Below are positions 34,730-43,003 of a stretch of DNA of 55,675 bases, in pieces. The DNA lies in assembly GCF_001642325.1 (NCBI RefSeq), contig NZ_LSFI01000010.1, positions 1 through 55,675 of the forward strand. Direction: 5' to 3'. Numbering within the stretch: position 1 is the first letter of the stretch; every line of letters starts with the position of its first letter. Source of the DNA: Thermodesulfatator autotrophicus. Lineage in GTDB: Bacteria > Desulfobacterota > Thermodesulfobacteria > Thermodesulfobacteriales > Thermodesulfatatoraceae. The translations under genes were made by a program, and so were the position numbers. The notes under the pieces were generated by a model. That model worked only from the letters and a program-made list of their open reading frames with translations, ran no database searches and had not been told where the DNA came from.

Positions 34730-36020
34730 CCAATTTTTAAACCTGGTTAAAGATATAGAACCCGTCTCAGTTTGTGGCCAGGTCAAAAGGGTAGTGGGCC
34801 TGGTAGTAGAGGCTCAGGGGCCTAATGTAAGTGTAGGGGGACTTTGTGAAATAGAAGTCTCAAACGGCAAAAACATACTGGCAGAGGTGGTTGGTTTTAA
34901 AGATGAACGAGTCTTACTTATTCCTTTTGCTGACCCAAGGGGAATAGAGCCAGGTAGTAAGGTTTACTGGCGTCGTGAAAGCGGAGTAAGGGTGGGAGAA
35001 GCCCTTTTAGGACGAGTTATTGACGCTTTAGGTGAGCCTCTTGATGAGAAAAAGTTACCTCCTTTGAAACACATTTATCCCATTCATGCCGAGCCTTTAA
35101 AACCCTTTGAAAGGGCACGTATTGAAGAGCCCCTTGACGTGGGGGTTCGGGCTATAAATGCTCTTTTAACCGTAGGAAAAGGCCAGCGGATAGCCATAAT
35201 GGCTGGTTCTGGGGTAGGGAAATCTACCCTTCTTGGCATGATGGCGCGCCATACCAAAGCTGACGTAAATGTTATTGCCCTTATTGGTGAACGTGGTCGT
35301 GAAGTGCGGGAGTTTCTGGAAAGAGACCTGGGAGAAGAGGGATTAAAGCGCTCAGTGGTGGTAGTAGCCACTTCTGACCAGCCCCCACCTTTAAGATTAA
35401 GGGGGGCTTATCTGGCCATGGCGGTGGCGGAATTTTTTAGAGACCAAGGAGCTGATGTGCTTCTCATGATGGATTCTTTAACCAGGTTTTGTATGGCTGG
35501 CCGTGAGGTAGGGCTTGCCATAGGAGAGCCGCCAACAGCCAGGGGATATACCCCTTCAGTTTTTGCCGCTCTACCAAGGCTCCTTGAAAGACCTGGTCCA
35601 AAGGCCGGAGGAGGAAGTATTACCGGCATATTTACCGTGCTGGTAGAAGGAGATGATTTTAACGAGCCAGTAGCTGATGCCGTGCGGTCTATTGTAGATG
35701 GCCATATTTGTTTAACCAGAGAGCTGGCTCATCAAGGGCATTATCCAGCCATTGATATTTTACAAAGTATCAGCCGGGTAATGAAGGACATTGTTTCTAA
35801 AGAACAAATAGAAGCCGCCAAGGAGCTAGTCAATATTCTCGCTATTTACCGCAAGGCAGAAGATTTAATCAATATTGGCGCCTATGTTAAAGGTAGTAAT
35901 CCTCAGATAGATAGAGCCCTTAACAAAATAGAGGCTATAAACCGCTTTTTACGTCAGGGAGTAGATGAAAAAGCTGATTTTGAAACCAGCGTCAAGATGC
36001 TTAAAGAGGTGGCTAAATGA
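34710..36020 (+). CDS. fliI: Flagellum-specific ATPase FliI
   Basis: 436 residues, an F1-beta-like type III export ATPase. Walker A GSGVGKST (about 169), Walker B VLLMMDSLTRF, plus IALIGERGREVREFLERDLG and ARGYTPSVFAALPRLLERPG. It energises export with FliH and FliJ. Full length, overlapping both neighbours. Confidence 0.97.
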   Translation: MRAPDLSQFLNLVKDIEPVSVCGQVKRVVGLVVEAQGPNVSVGGLCEIEVSNGKNILAEVVGFKDERVLLIPFADPRGIEPGSKVYWRRESGVRVGEALLGRVIDALGEPLDEKKLPPLKHIYPIHAEPLKPFERARIEEPLDVGVRAINALLTVGKGQRIAIMAGSGVGKSTLLGMMARHTKADVNVIALIGERGREVREFLERDLGEEGLKRSVVVVATSDQPPPLRLRGAYLAMAVAEFFRDQGADVLLMMDSLTRFCMAGREVGLAIGEPPTARGYTPSVFAALPRLLERPGPKAGGGSITGIFTVLVEGDDFNEPVADAVRSIVDGHICLTRELAHQGHYPAIDILQSISRVMKDIVSKEQIEAAKELVNILAIYRKAEDLINIGAYVKGSNPQIDRALNKIEAINRFLRQGVDEKADFETSVKMLKEVAK

Positions 36021-36457
36021 AAAAACCGACCAAGGCTCTAAAGACTCTCCTCTGGGTTAGGGAGCTCAAGGAGACCCAGGCCCAGCAGGAATTTCAAAGG
36101 GCGCAACAAGCTCTTATGGAGCTTAAAGAAATGTTAAAAGATATTACCGAAAAACCTAAAGAAATTTTTCATAAAATGGAGGGAAAAACCCTAAGTGGGG
36201 CTGACGTACAGTTATTTTATCACTATGTAGAGCAACTTTTGGAAGAAAAAGAGAGAATTGAAGGGATTCTTAGTCGTAAAAGCAAAGACGTGGAAGAACT
36301 GAGAAAAAAGGCCCTTAAAGCCTATCAGAAGCGGCGGGTGGCGGAAGTCCTATGGAACAGAGCTAAAGAAAAATATCTTAAAGAACTTCTGGAAAGTGAA
36401 ATGAAGACAGTAGAAGATATTGTCATAGTGAGGAGAAGGCACCATGAAAACTTCTAA
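36017..36457 (+). CDS. fliJ: Flagellar export protein FliJ
   Basis: 146 residues, a continuous coiled coil (about 1-140) with the FliJ pattern AQQEFQRAQQALMELKEML and ARKxx...RRVAEVLWNRAKEKYLKEL near the end. A central stalk-like partner of FliI. Overlaps fliI by 4 bases and the next gene by 14. Confidence 0.9.
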   Translation: MKKPTKALKTLLWVRELKETQAQQEFQRAQQALMELKEMLKDITEKPKEIFHKMEGKTLSGADVQLFYHYVEQLLEEKERIEGILSRKSKDVEELRKKALKAYQKRRVAEVLWNRAKEKYLKELLESEMKTVEDIVIVRRRHHENF

Positions 36458-37007
36458 ACTGATGTCTCTTGTTTTAATCCTCGCCTTCATAAAATTTATC
36501 TTGGCGGGAACGTATTTCTTTTTATTTCATCAAGGAAAATTTTCACTGGGGCTATCTGAAGCCAAAGCTGAGGCCAAGGCCAAAGTTGAAAAGGAAGATA
36601 TTTTTTCCTGTCCCAAAGCCCTTTATGAAGCTTTAAGGATAGAGAAGGAACGTTTAGCCAAAGAAAAGGAGGTTTTATCACAAAAAAAAGAAAAACTTGC
36701 CCTTATGGAGAAACAAATTCAGAGGAGATTGGCGGCCCTTGAAAGTTTGAACGAAGAAGTAGAGCAGAAACTAAATGAACTGAAAACCATTAAAACTAAA
36801 CGTTTTAAGCTTCTTGTAGGGGCCTATGGTAACATGAAACCATCTAAAGCCGCTAAACTATTAGAAGCAATGGAACCAGATATGGCTATAAAGATTCTTT
36901 CTGCCCTTAAGACCGAACAGGTAGCCCGTATCCTTTCAGCCATGCCACCTGAGAAAGCGGCTTCTCTGGCGGAATCTCTTTCGGGCCTTCCTCCTCGTGA
37001 GATGTAA
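36444..37007 (+). CDS. MotE-like flagellar protein with MgtE N-terminal-like domain
   Basis: 187 residues: one N-terminal membrane anchor (about 8-28, LVLILAFIKFILAGTYFFLF), a long coiled coil (about 60-125, ERLAKEKEVLSQKKEKLALM) and a C-terminal MgtE-N-like helical repeat (MKPSKAAKLLEAMEPDMAIK, then KTEQVARILSAMPPEKAA). This matches MotE, a periplasmic chaperone for the stator protein MotC in rhizobia, and related proteins at the end of fliJ operons in many bacteria. It is probably a motility-linked membrane protein here. Last gene of the operon. Confidence 0.8.
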   Translation: MKTSKLMSLVLILAFIKFILAGTYFFLFHQGKFSLGLSEAKAEAKAKVEKEDIFSCPKALYEALRIEKERLAKEKEVLSQKKEKLALMEKQIQRRLAALESLNEEVEQKLNELKTIKTKRFKLLVGAYGNMKPSKAAKLLEAMEPDMAIKILSALKTEQVARILSAMPPEKAASLAESLSGLPPREM

Positions 37008-37029
37008 TCAAGGTGGTGACTAAAGAGGA

Positions 37030-37095
37030 CTAGAAGGTGTCATTGTGAGGCCTTGAAAAAGGCCAAAGCAATCCCTGGCAAACTTTACTGGTATC
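37030..37095. repeat. Fragment of the dispersed repeat
   Basis: GTCATTGTGAGGCCTTG followed by AAGGCCAAAGCAATC: the core of the same GTCATTGCGAGG...GAAGCAATC family seen at 22051, 44930 and 47971, with an internal GGCCTT/AAGGCC hairpin. It lies between the convergent flagellar and formate dehydrogenase operons; the rest of 37008-37156 holds nothing I recognise. Confidence 0.5.
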
Positions 37096-37156
37096 CTTAG
37101 GTAACTTCATTATAAGGGCTTACGAAGGGACCAAACTTATTAAAGATGGTTATTTT

Positions 37157-37771
37157 TTAAATTCGCACTTTTATTAAAATCTCGCGGGCATTTTCTGTCA
37201 TCTTAAGGCGGCTAATAAAACCTTCTATAACACCAGCCAAGGTTTCTCGGACGTATCTTTTTAAAGGAATGCGTCTCCCATTTACAAAAAGTACCGCACT
37301 AATATCTTTTCTGGTGGTTTTTATTAAATGTTCTTCAATGAAGCTCGCTATTTCTTTTATGTTTTCAAGAGAAAAGTTTTTACCATTAATTACTGGATAA
37401 TCAGAAATAGAAGCAAGAAGTCCTGATACCTTTCCTTTGAGACTTTTTTCATAAAGGCCCTTTTTTAATACCTCAAGTTTGGGCAAACGGTCAATGTGGG
37501 CAAAACCATCAGCTATCACTAAATCATAGCCATCAAAAATGCGGTTTATCAAAAAGTCAAAATTTTCATTATCTACCTCTTGTTCTAAGAATAATCTTCC
37601 AAAAGAAAGGCGGGCCACCGCCGAAACCTCAAGAGGCGTCAACGGCTCCTCAGGAAGTTTTTCTTCTTTTAAGAGGCCTATTTTGTAGCCACGCCTCTTG
37701 AGTTCGGCGGTTATATCGGCAATAAGCTCCTGTCTTTCTTCACAGCCAATGAAAGCAATGGCCGGGACCAT
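37157..37771 (-). CDS. MobB-like protein with degenerate P-loop
   Basis: 204 residues. The layout follows the molybdopterin-guanine dinucleotide protein MobB: an N-terminal nucleotide-binding strand-loop, LVIADGFAHIDRLPKLEV in place of the usual vxvEGFk...pki motif, and a C-terminal module typical of deltaproteobacterial versions (VNGRRIPLKRYVRETLAG, then a helix and EILIKVRI). The P-loop (normally GxSGSGKTT) reads FIGCEERQELIADI and lacks the Gly-Lys-Thr, so GTP hydrolysis in the standard way is unlikely. As the last gene of the formate dehydrogenase operon it probably helps deliver the molybdo/tungsto-pterin cofactor to FdhA. It starts 3 bases after fdhC. Confidence 0.7.
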   Translation of the reverse strand: MVPAIAFIGCEERQELIADITAELKRRGYKIGLLKEEKLPEEPLTPLEVSAVARLSFGRLFLEQEVDNENFDFLINRIFDGYDLVIADGFAHIDRLPKLEVLKKGLYEKSLKGKVSGLLASISDYPVINGKNFSLENIKEIASFIEEHLIKTTRKDISAVLFVNGRRIPLKRYVRETLAGVIEGFISRLKMTENAREILIKVRI

Positions 37772-37773
37772 TA

Positions 37774-38640
37774 TTAAGCCTTTTTCTTTAGTTTTTCATA
37801 ATATTTGCTGTGCAGTATGGAAACTTCATCGGCAGATTTATAACCGGTGATCATACTCCAGAGAGCACCCTTAATCGCTATCATGGACATGTAAATGTGA
37901 GTGAAGAAAAGGGCTACAATGGCTATGCCCAATAACATGTGGAGCAAAGTATAAAGCCGAAGGGTTTCAAGAGAAGTGTTAAAGAGATAGATGTAAAACC
38001 CAGTAAAAAGCATGAAGCCCCCGCCCAAGGTAGCCAGCCAGAACCACATCTTTTGCCCAGCGTTATATTTTCCCGCAGGTATAGGACGTTTCTTTTTACT
38101 TAGATAACCCCCCAGGATAAGAAACCATTTGATGTCATAAGGGGCAGGAAGCATGTCTTTTAACCACATGAGAAACATGGGCACAACAGTTATTCCAAAA
38201 CCAAAGGCAGAGATAAGGTGGACATAACGGCAGAATTTGACAAAGCTACCGCCTCCAAAAACATTAGCAAATATTATGATAAGTCCAGTGAATACCAGGA
38301 GAGAGAAAAAGAGAGCAGCTAACCAGTGAATAATTCTGGCAAAAACATCGTAATAAAGAATTTGTTCCCCTTCATGGGAAAACTTTTTAGGACCTATGAT
38401 GAGATAATGCAGGAGAAAAACAGACGGCACTCCTATCACAACCAGCAAATATACAGGCTTCATTTTTGTGACATACTCAATGAATAAAGGAGCATTTTTA
38501 GCCCAATCTCCCACAATGGCGTTATAGAATCCATACCAGATGTCAATAAGATAGGCTTTGGCCGGGGCTGTTTGGGCAAAGGCAGTGTCAGCCAGAGCGC
38601 CTATTATGAACAATAACCCTAAAAAAATTTTTTTATTCAT
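37774..38640 (-). CDS. Formate dehydrogenase cytochrome b subunit
   Basis: 288 residues, FdnI-like gamma subunit. A cleavable or uncleaved N-terminal hydrophobic segment (1-22) plus four helices of a di-haem cytochrome b: VIGVPSVFLLHYLIIGPKKF, RIIHWLAALFFSLLVFTGLI, RYVHLISAFGFGITVVPMFL and LHMLLGIAIVALFFTHIYMS with the haem-ligand histidines in the helices. It passes electrons from the FeS subunit to the quinone pool. Preceded by GAGGAGGG and, further up, by a strong terminator-like hairpin that may set its expression relative to fdhA and fdhB. Confidence 0.88.
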   Translation of the reverse strand: MNKKIFLGLLFIIGALADTAFAQTAPAKAYLIDIWYGFYNAIVGDWAKNAPLFIEYVTKMKPVYLLVVIGVPSVFLLHYLIIGPKKFSHEGEQILYYDVFARIIHWLAALFFSLLVFTGLIIIFANVFGGGSFVKFCRYVHLISAFGFGITVVPMFLMWLKDMLPAPYDIKWFLILGGYLSKKKRPIPAGKYNAGQKMWFWLATLGGGFMLFTGFYIYLFNTSLETLRLYTLLHMLLGIAIVALFFTHIYMSMIAIKGALWSMITGYKSADEVSILHSKYYEKLKKKA

Positions 38641-38659
38641 AACCTAACCCTCCTCAAAA

Positions 38660-38687
38660 AATTGGGGGCTTTTTAAAGCCCCCAATT
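38660..38687 (-). terminator. Strong hairpin with T-run between fdhB and fdhC
   Basis: Minus-strand reading: AATTGGGGGCTTT pairs perfectly (13 bp) with AAAGCCCCCAATT across a 2-base loop, and T-rich sequence follows directly. It looks like an intrinsic terminator inside the operon, 20 bases before the fdhC ribosome site; partial termination or 3'-end protection would lower the cytochrome b level relative to FdhAB. Confidence 0.75.
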
Positions 38688-38716
38688 CTATAAATTTCTT
38701 TTAAATTTGCTTAAAA

Positions 38717-39268
38717 TTACAAATTAGCAGCACCACGCTTGGCTACCCTTTGGGTATATATTTCAGAAATGACTTCAGAATCTCCAGCAAGCAAGGCCTT
38801 GGTTGAACACATACCTGCGCAAAGAGGAACTTTACCTTCAGCAATACGGTTTTGACCGTAAAGCTGTTTTTCCTGTTCGCTGAAGGTGGGAGCTGGTCCG
38901 CCAGCACAAAAAGTGCATTTATCCATTACGCCGCGAGCACCAAAAGGACCGGACTTGGGAAACTGAGGAGCACCAAACGGACAGGCCATAAGGCAATAGC
39001 CGCAACCAATGCACTTGGTTTTATCATGAAGCACTATACCGTCTTCTCGTTTGTAAATGCACTTTGTAGGGCAGACAGCCATACATGGTGCGTCAGAGCA
39101 GTGCATACAAGCAATGGAAATACTTTTTTCGCCAGGTTTCCCTTCATTTACAATTACCACCCGGCGGCGGTTTACTCCTATAGGAAGATGGTGGCCTTCT
39201 TTACAAGCTACCACACAACCATAACAAGCGATGCAGCGTTCTGTATCGCAAATGAATTTCATCGCCAT
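38717..39268 (-). CDS. Formate dehydrogenase iron-sulfur subunit
   Basis: 183 residues, a four-cluster ferredoxin-like beta subunit. Cys motifs in order: CDTERCIACYGCVVAC (first cluster), CMHCSDAPCMAVCPTKC, CIGCGYCLMACPFG and CTFCAGG with CAGMCSTKAL. The pattern is that of HybA/FdnH/NrfC-type subunits holding four [4Fe-4S]. No signal peptide of its own, so it would be exported with the Tat-targeted alpha subunit. GGAGG precedes ATG 39268. Confidence 0.92.
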   Translation of the reverse strand: MAMKFICDTERCIACYGCVVACKEGHHLPIGVNRRRVVIVNEGKPGEKSISIACMHCSDAPCMAVCPTKCIYKREDGIVLHDKTKCIGCGYCLMACPFGAPQFPKSGPFGARGVMDKCTFCAGGPAPTFSEQEKQLYGQNRIAEGKVPLCAGMCSTKALLAGDSEVISEIYTQRVAKRGAANL

Positions 39269-39292
39269 AATATTGCCTCCTTTTTAAAGGTT

Positions 39293-39320
39293 AAAAGGGC
39301 AGGGAAACCCTGCCCCTTTT
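39293..39320 (-). terminator. Hairpin between fdhA and fdhB
   Basis: GGGCAGGG/CCCTGCCC stem extended by AAAA/TTTT with one bulged base and a 3-base loop; on the minus strand it is followed by TTTTAACC. Located directly after the fdhA stop. Another terminator-like or mRNA-stabilising element within the operon. Confidence 0.6.
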
Positions 39321-39323
39321 CTT

Positions 39324-42080
39324 TTAGGCTTTCTTAATTCTACACAAGCACTCTTTTGTTCCCTGAATCTGTGTCTTTATGTCATAGCCGTAGTTGGTAA
39401 CTATGTTGGCAGGCTCTCCAATAGCGTAAGGTTCAAAGCCCTGCGGATAATTGCTGAGCATGGAGCGTCCCATAAACATGCCGGAAAAACTATAAGGGAT
39501 AAAGATGGTCTTGTCATCAACGCGCTCAGTCACCTTGACCTTTATTTTTATGCGTCCGCCCTCTGGAGATTCAATCCAGACCATCTCTCCGTCACGCAGG
39601 CCATAGTCATTGGCAAGACGCGGATTGATTTCCGCATAAACTTCAGGCATGAGTTCAGCTAAATACTTATTACTTCTGGTTTCGTCTCCACCACCCATGT
39701 GTTCAACCACACGACCGGTGATAAGCACAATGGGAAACTCCTTAGCCAGTTCTGGCTTTTGTTCACTTTTGTAACGAGTGTAAACCCGGTAGTGGTCAGG
39801 TTTATCCGGATAAGTGGGGTATTTTTTAATAAGGTCTGGACGTGGTGAGTGTAGCGGTTCGCGGTGCTTGGGTACGGGGTCAGGGAAGTTCCAGCAGTAA
39901 CAACGGGCTCTGGCATTTCCAAAAGGAGCCATGCCGCGTTTGATGGCTTCTTTAATGACGTTTTTATCCGTCTTCCAGCCTGGAAATTCAGGGTAACCAC
40001 CCATAATCTCACTGCCGGGGTTGGCTACCCCCTCAGCGGCCAGGAGGTTTTCTTTGCGGCCATCGGGATAGGTGTACTCCGTGCCAAAGCGGGCCCTGAA
40101 GGGGAGACCACCTTTGGCCACTGGTTTGGAGATATCGTAAAGAATAGGTGTGCCAGGATGATCTTCCGTCCAGCAGGGCCAGGGTAAGCCGTAGTATTCA
40201 CCATCACAGGGGCCACCTTTGGCCTGTAAGGTGTCAATGTCAAAGGTGTGCCAGTTGTCGGTATGCTTCTTGATGCGTTCTGGTAACCAGCCACAAAGCC
40301 CGATAGTTAGACAGCCGTTGGCAATTTCACGGGTAATGTCTTCAGGGATTTTCTTAATGTTTTTATAGAATTTATCCGCAAAGCCAAAGCGCTTTACGAA
40401 TTCTTCCATGATTTCATAATCAGTTTTGCTGTCATAAACGGGGTTGACTACCTTGTAGCGCCACTGGGCCTGACGGCAGCTGCTGGTAACAGAGCCTTCA
40501 GTTTCATACTGTGAGGTTGAAGGCAATACATAAACATTATCTTTTTCGCACATAGCGGCCGTAGTATTAAAAAATGGGTCTATTACTACTACCAGGTCAA
40601 GCTGTTCAAAGGCCTTTTTGACTTTGTGATACTGAGAGATTGACTGTGAAGAAATTCCCCAGAAAACAACGGCTTTTATAGGCGTATATTGGGTGATTTT
40701 ATCTTCCTGAATTACTCCTTGATACCAGCGGGCTAAGGTAAATCCAGGTTTATTCATATATTTTTTGTTGTAAAAGCGGGACTTTATCCACTCGTAATCT
40801 ACTCCCCAGACTTTGCACCAGTGTTTCCAGGCCTTATCAGAAAGGCCGTAGTATCCCGGAAGAGAGTGGGATAGTACACACATATCTGTAGCGCCCTGGA
40901 CGTTATCGTGGCCACGGAAGATGTTGGTTCCGCCACCAGATTTACCCATGTTACCGAGCATTAACTGGAGGATACAGCAGGCACGGGTGTTGGAACTGCC
41001 AATGTGATGCTGGGTTATACCCATACACCATATTACCGTTCCAGGACGGTTATCAGCCAGGAGCTTGGCAATGCGTACTACTTCTTTAGCCGGCACTCCG
41101 GTAATGTCTTCTACCACTTCAGGGGTATAGTGAGAGGCTTCTTTTTTGAGCTCTTCAAAACCAGCCACCCTGGTGCGCACAAATTCTTTATCGTACCAAT
41201 CATTTTGAATTAATTGATTAATTAACCCCATAAGAAAGGCCGTATCTGTTCCCGGGCGAATGCGCACGTAGTCTGTGGCTTTAGCGGCAAGTTTGGTAAA
41301 GCGAGGGTCAACCACTATTACCGGCGCGTTGTTTACCTCTTTGGCGTAAAGTATATACTGCATGGCCACTGGATGGGCCTCAGCAGCATTTGAACCTATA
41401 AAGAAAAGGAGTTTGGAATGACGAATGTCATTAAAATGATTGGTCATAGCCCCGTATCCCCACGTGTTGGCCACCCCGGCCACTGTGGTGGAGTGTCATA
41501 TACGGGCCTGGTGATCTATGTTGTTGGTGCCCCAGAAGGCGGCTAATTTGCGCTGTAGATAGGCCATCTCAGTGGAAACTTTGGCACTTCCATTCCAGTG
41601 GACAGCGTCAGGGCCGTATTTTTTACGAATATCAAGTAGTTTGCTACAAATCTCATCCATGGCCTGTTCCCAGGAGATTTTAACCCAGCGTCCGTTCTGC
41701 CTTTTCAGAGGGTACTTAAGACGCTTTTCACTATTAACCATGTCAATAGCACCTGCTCCCTTACAGCAATGGCCACCACGAGAAACCGGATGATCCTGAG
41801 CGATTTCCTGCCTTACCCAGACGTCGTTTTCTACTTCGGCGTAAATCCCACAGCCTACGGAACAGTAAGTGCAGATGGTGCGGACAATTTTGGACTGGCT
41901 GTAAGGCGATTTTTTGGCCTTGGCTTCAGCCTCTTTGGTTAAACGGCCACTTAAAGCCAGGCCAGTTAAAGCTGTAACTGCCGCGGCGATCTTCATAAAA
42001 GAACGCCGGGCAACCTTGGGGTTTAAAGTAAACTTTCTTCCAGACGGGGCCTTCCTGGAGATTATTTTTCTGGCCGCCAT
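39324..42080 (-). CDS. fdhA: Formate dehydrogenase alpha subunit, selenocysteine-containing
   Basis: 918 residues counting TGA (41498-41496, codon 195) as selenocysteine. The Tat signal (VARRSFMKIAAAVTALTGLA) exports the mature complex. A [4Fe-4S] binding region CTYCSVGCG with GGHCCKGAG is followed by the molybdopterin domains. The active site reads DHQARI-Sec-HSTTVAGVANTWG, matching E. coli FdnG (Sec196). After the UGA the stem TGGCC/GGCCA with loop GGGGT begins 18 bases downstream at 41477, a convincing SECIS. The C-terminal region (EYADI-type MopB C domain, ITGRVVEHMGGG) is complete. It oxidises formate in the periplasm and passes electrons to FdhB and FdhC. Confidence 0.96.
41468..41498 (-). 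promoter_or_regulatory. SECIS-like hairpin of fdhA
   Basis: Minus-strand UGA 41498-41496, then 13 bases, then UGGCC-GGGGU-GGCCA (41482-41468). The loop opens with G and contains GU, about 18 bases past the UGA, which is the geometry SelB recognises in bacterial selenoprotein mRNAs. Confidence 0.75.
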
Positions 42081-42099
42081 GAAAACACCTCCTAGTTTT

Positions 42100-42282
42100 T
42101 TATCTTCTTAGAGTTTCGTAATACTTACGAAAAGCCTCGGTTTCACGATAAAGGACTTCATTTTGAGAACTGCTCTTGACCTTTTGGGCCCGGGTTTTAC
42201 TTGACCCCAAAGCCAAGGCCGCTCCCGCCATAACCATTACTTTTTTGATAAACGAACGCTTACCATCATCTACTTTTGGCAT
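42100..42282 (-). CDS. Small Tat-like leader protein of the formate dehydrogenase operon
   Basis: 60 residues: KRSFIKKVMVMAGAALALGS resembles a Tat signal with Lys-Arg instead of Arg-Arg, then a short charged tail (NEVLYRETEAFRKYYETLRR). Small proteins of this shape regularly precede fdhA in formate dehydrogenase operons of anaerobes; a specific role is unknown. GGAGG precedes ATG 42282 and 19 bases separate it from fdhA. Confidence 0.7.
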   Translation of the reverse strand: MPKVDDGKRSFIKKVMVMAGAALALGSSKTRAQKVKSSSQNEVLYRETEAFRKYYETLRR

Positions 42283-42400
42283 AAAAACCTCCTTACCTTT
42301 TTAATAGCCTTCGTGCCCACAAAGGGCACAATCAAAAGTATAAAAATTCTCTCTTCTGCCCCTCCGAAAGGAGGGGAAAACATACCTTCATTTTAGAAAT
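42283..42400 (-). other. Spacer with two hairpins before the small Tat-like gene
   Basis: Between the chaperone gene and the 60-residue gene lie two inverted repeats: CCCCTCC/GGAGGGG (42359-42376, four-base loop) and GTGCCC/GGGCAC (about 42313-42329, five-base loop). Neither has a T-run on the transcribed strand, so mRNA-processing or stability elements are more likely than terminators. Confidence 0.4.
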
Positions 42401-43003
42401 TTATTTTTCAACTAGAAATCTCTTTTCGAGCTCTAAATAATACTTCAACACCTTGGCACATTTTTGATAAAAATAGGCTTTTTCTTCAGAAGTGAGTCTT
42501 TCATACGCCCCTTCCGCACAAGGTAATAGAAAATCTTCAAAAATAGTTTCTAACCATTTTGGGTATATATTACTTGTAGAAGAATTTTCAATTAAAGTTG
42601 TCATTAAATCAAGTAAAAAAATCAGGGAATCTTCTGGTTCTTTAAAGTTTTCTGTTCTTGTTATTCCTATTTCGTTTAAAATTTTACGTAATTTAGCTAA
42701 AGTAGGGCCAATGGCTTTTCCATCTATAATATAAGAAGCCGTTAGAACCAGAGGTTTTTCCCTGGCAGGGTTCACAAAGAGTTCATAATATTCATCTTGT
42801 AACTCTTTGGGAGAAGTTTCTCTTAGAAATTCTTTTAAATCTAACAACGCTTCGTCTAGTGGTTCAAAGTCAGTTTGACCGGCTATTTTTTCAAGTACTT
42901 TGAGCCAGGTCTCTCTCTTTTCAGGAGTGGGTTCCTCCCAAAACAGAGATTTCAAAAAATCAAACATGAATACACGAGCGCGGTCTATTTCTGAAAGTGT
43001 CAT
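42401..43003 (-). CDS. TorD/DmsD-like chaperone
   Basis: 200 residues, all helical, cytoplasmic. It has the spacing of TorD-family chaperones, which bind Tat signal peptides and guide cofactor insertion in molybdoenzymes: PLDEALLDLKEFLRETSPKE, then LQDEYYELFVNPAREKPLVL and EDSLIFLLDLMTTLIENS, and C-terminal helices with CAEGAYERLTSEEKAYFYQK. Placed in the formate dehydrogenase operon it is probably the FdhA-dedicated chaperone. It starts one base from the end of the upstream ferredoxin gene. Confidence 0.82.
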   Translation of the reverse strand: MTLSEIDRARVFMFDFLKSLFWEEPTPEKRETWLKVLEKIAGQTDFEPLDEALLDLKEFLRETSPKELQDEYYELFVNPAREKPLVLTASYIIDGKAIGPTLAKLRKILNEIGITRTENFKEPEDSLIFLLDLMTTLIENSSTSNIYPKWLETIFEDFLLPCAEGAYERLTSEEKAYFYQKCAKVLKYYLELEKRFLVEK

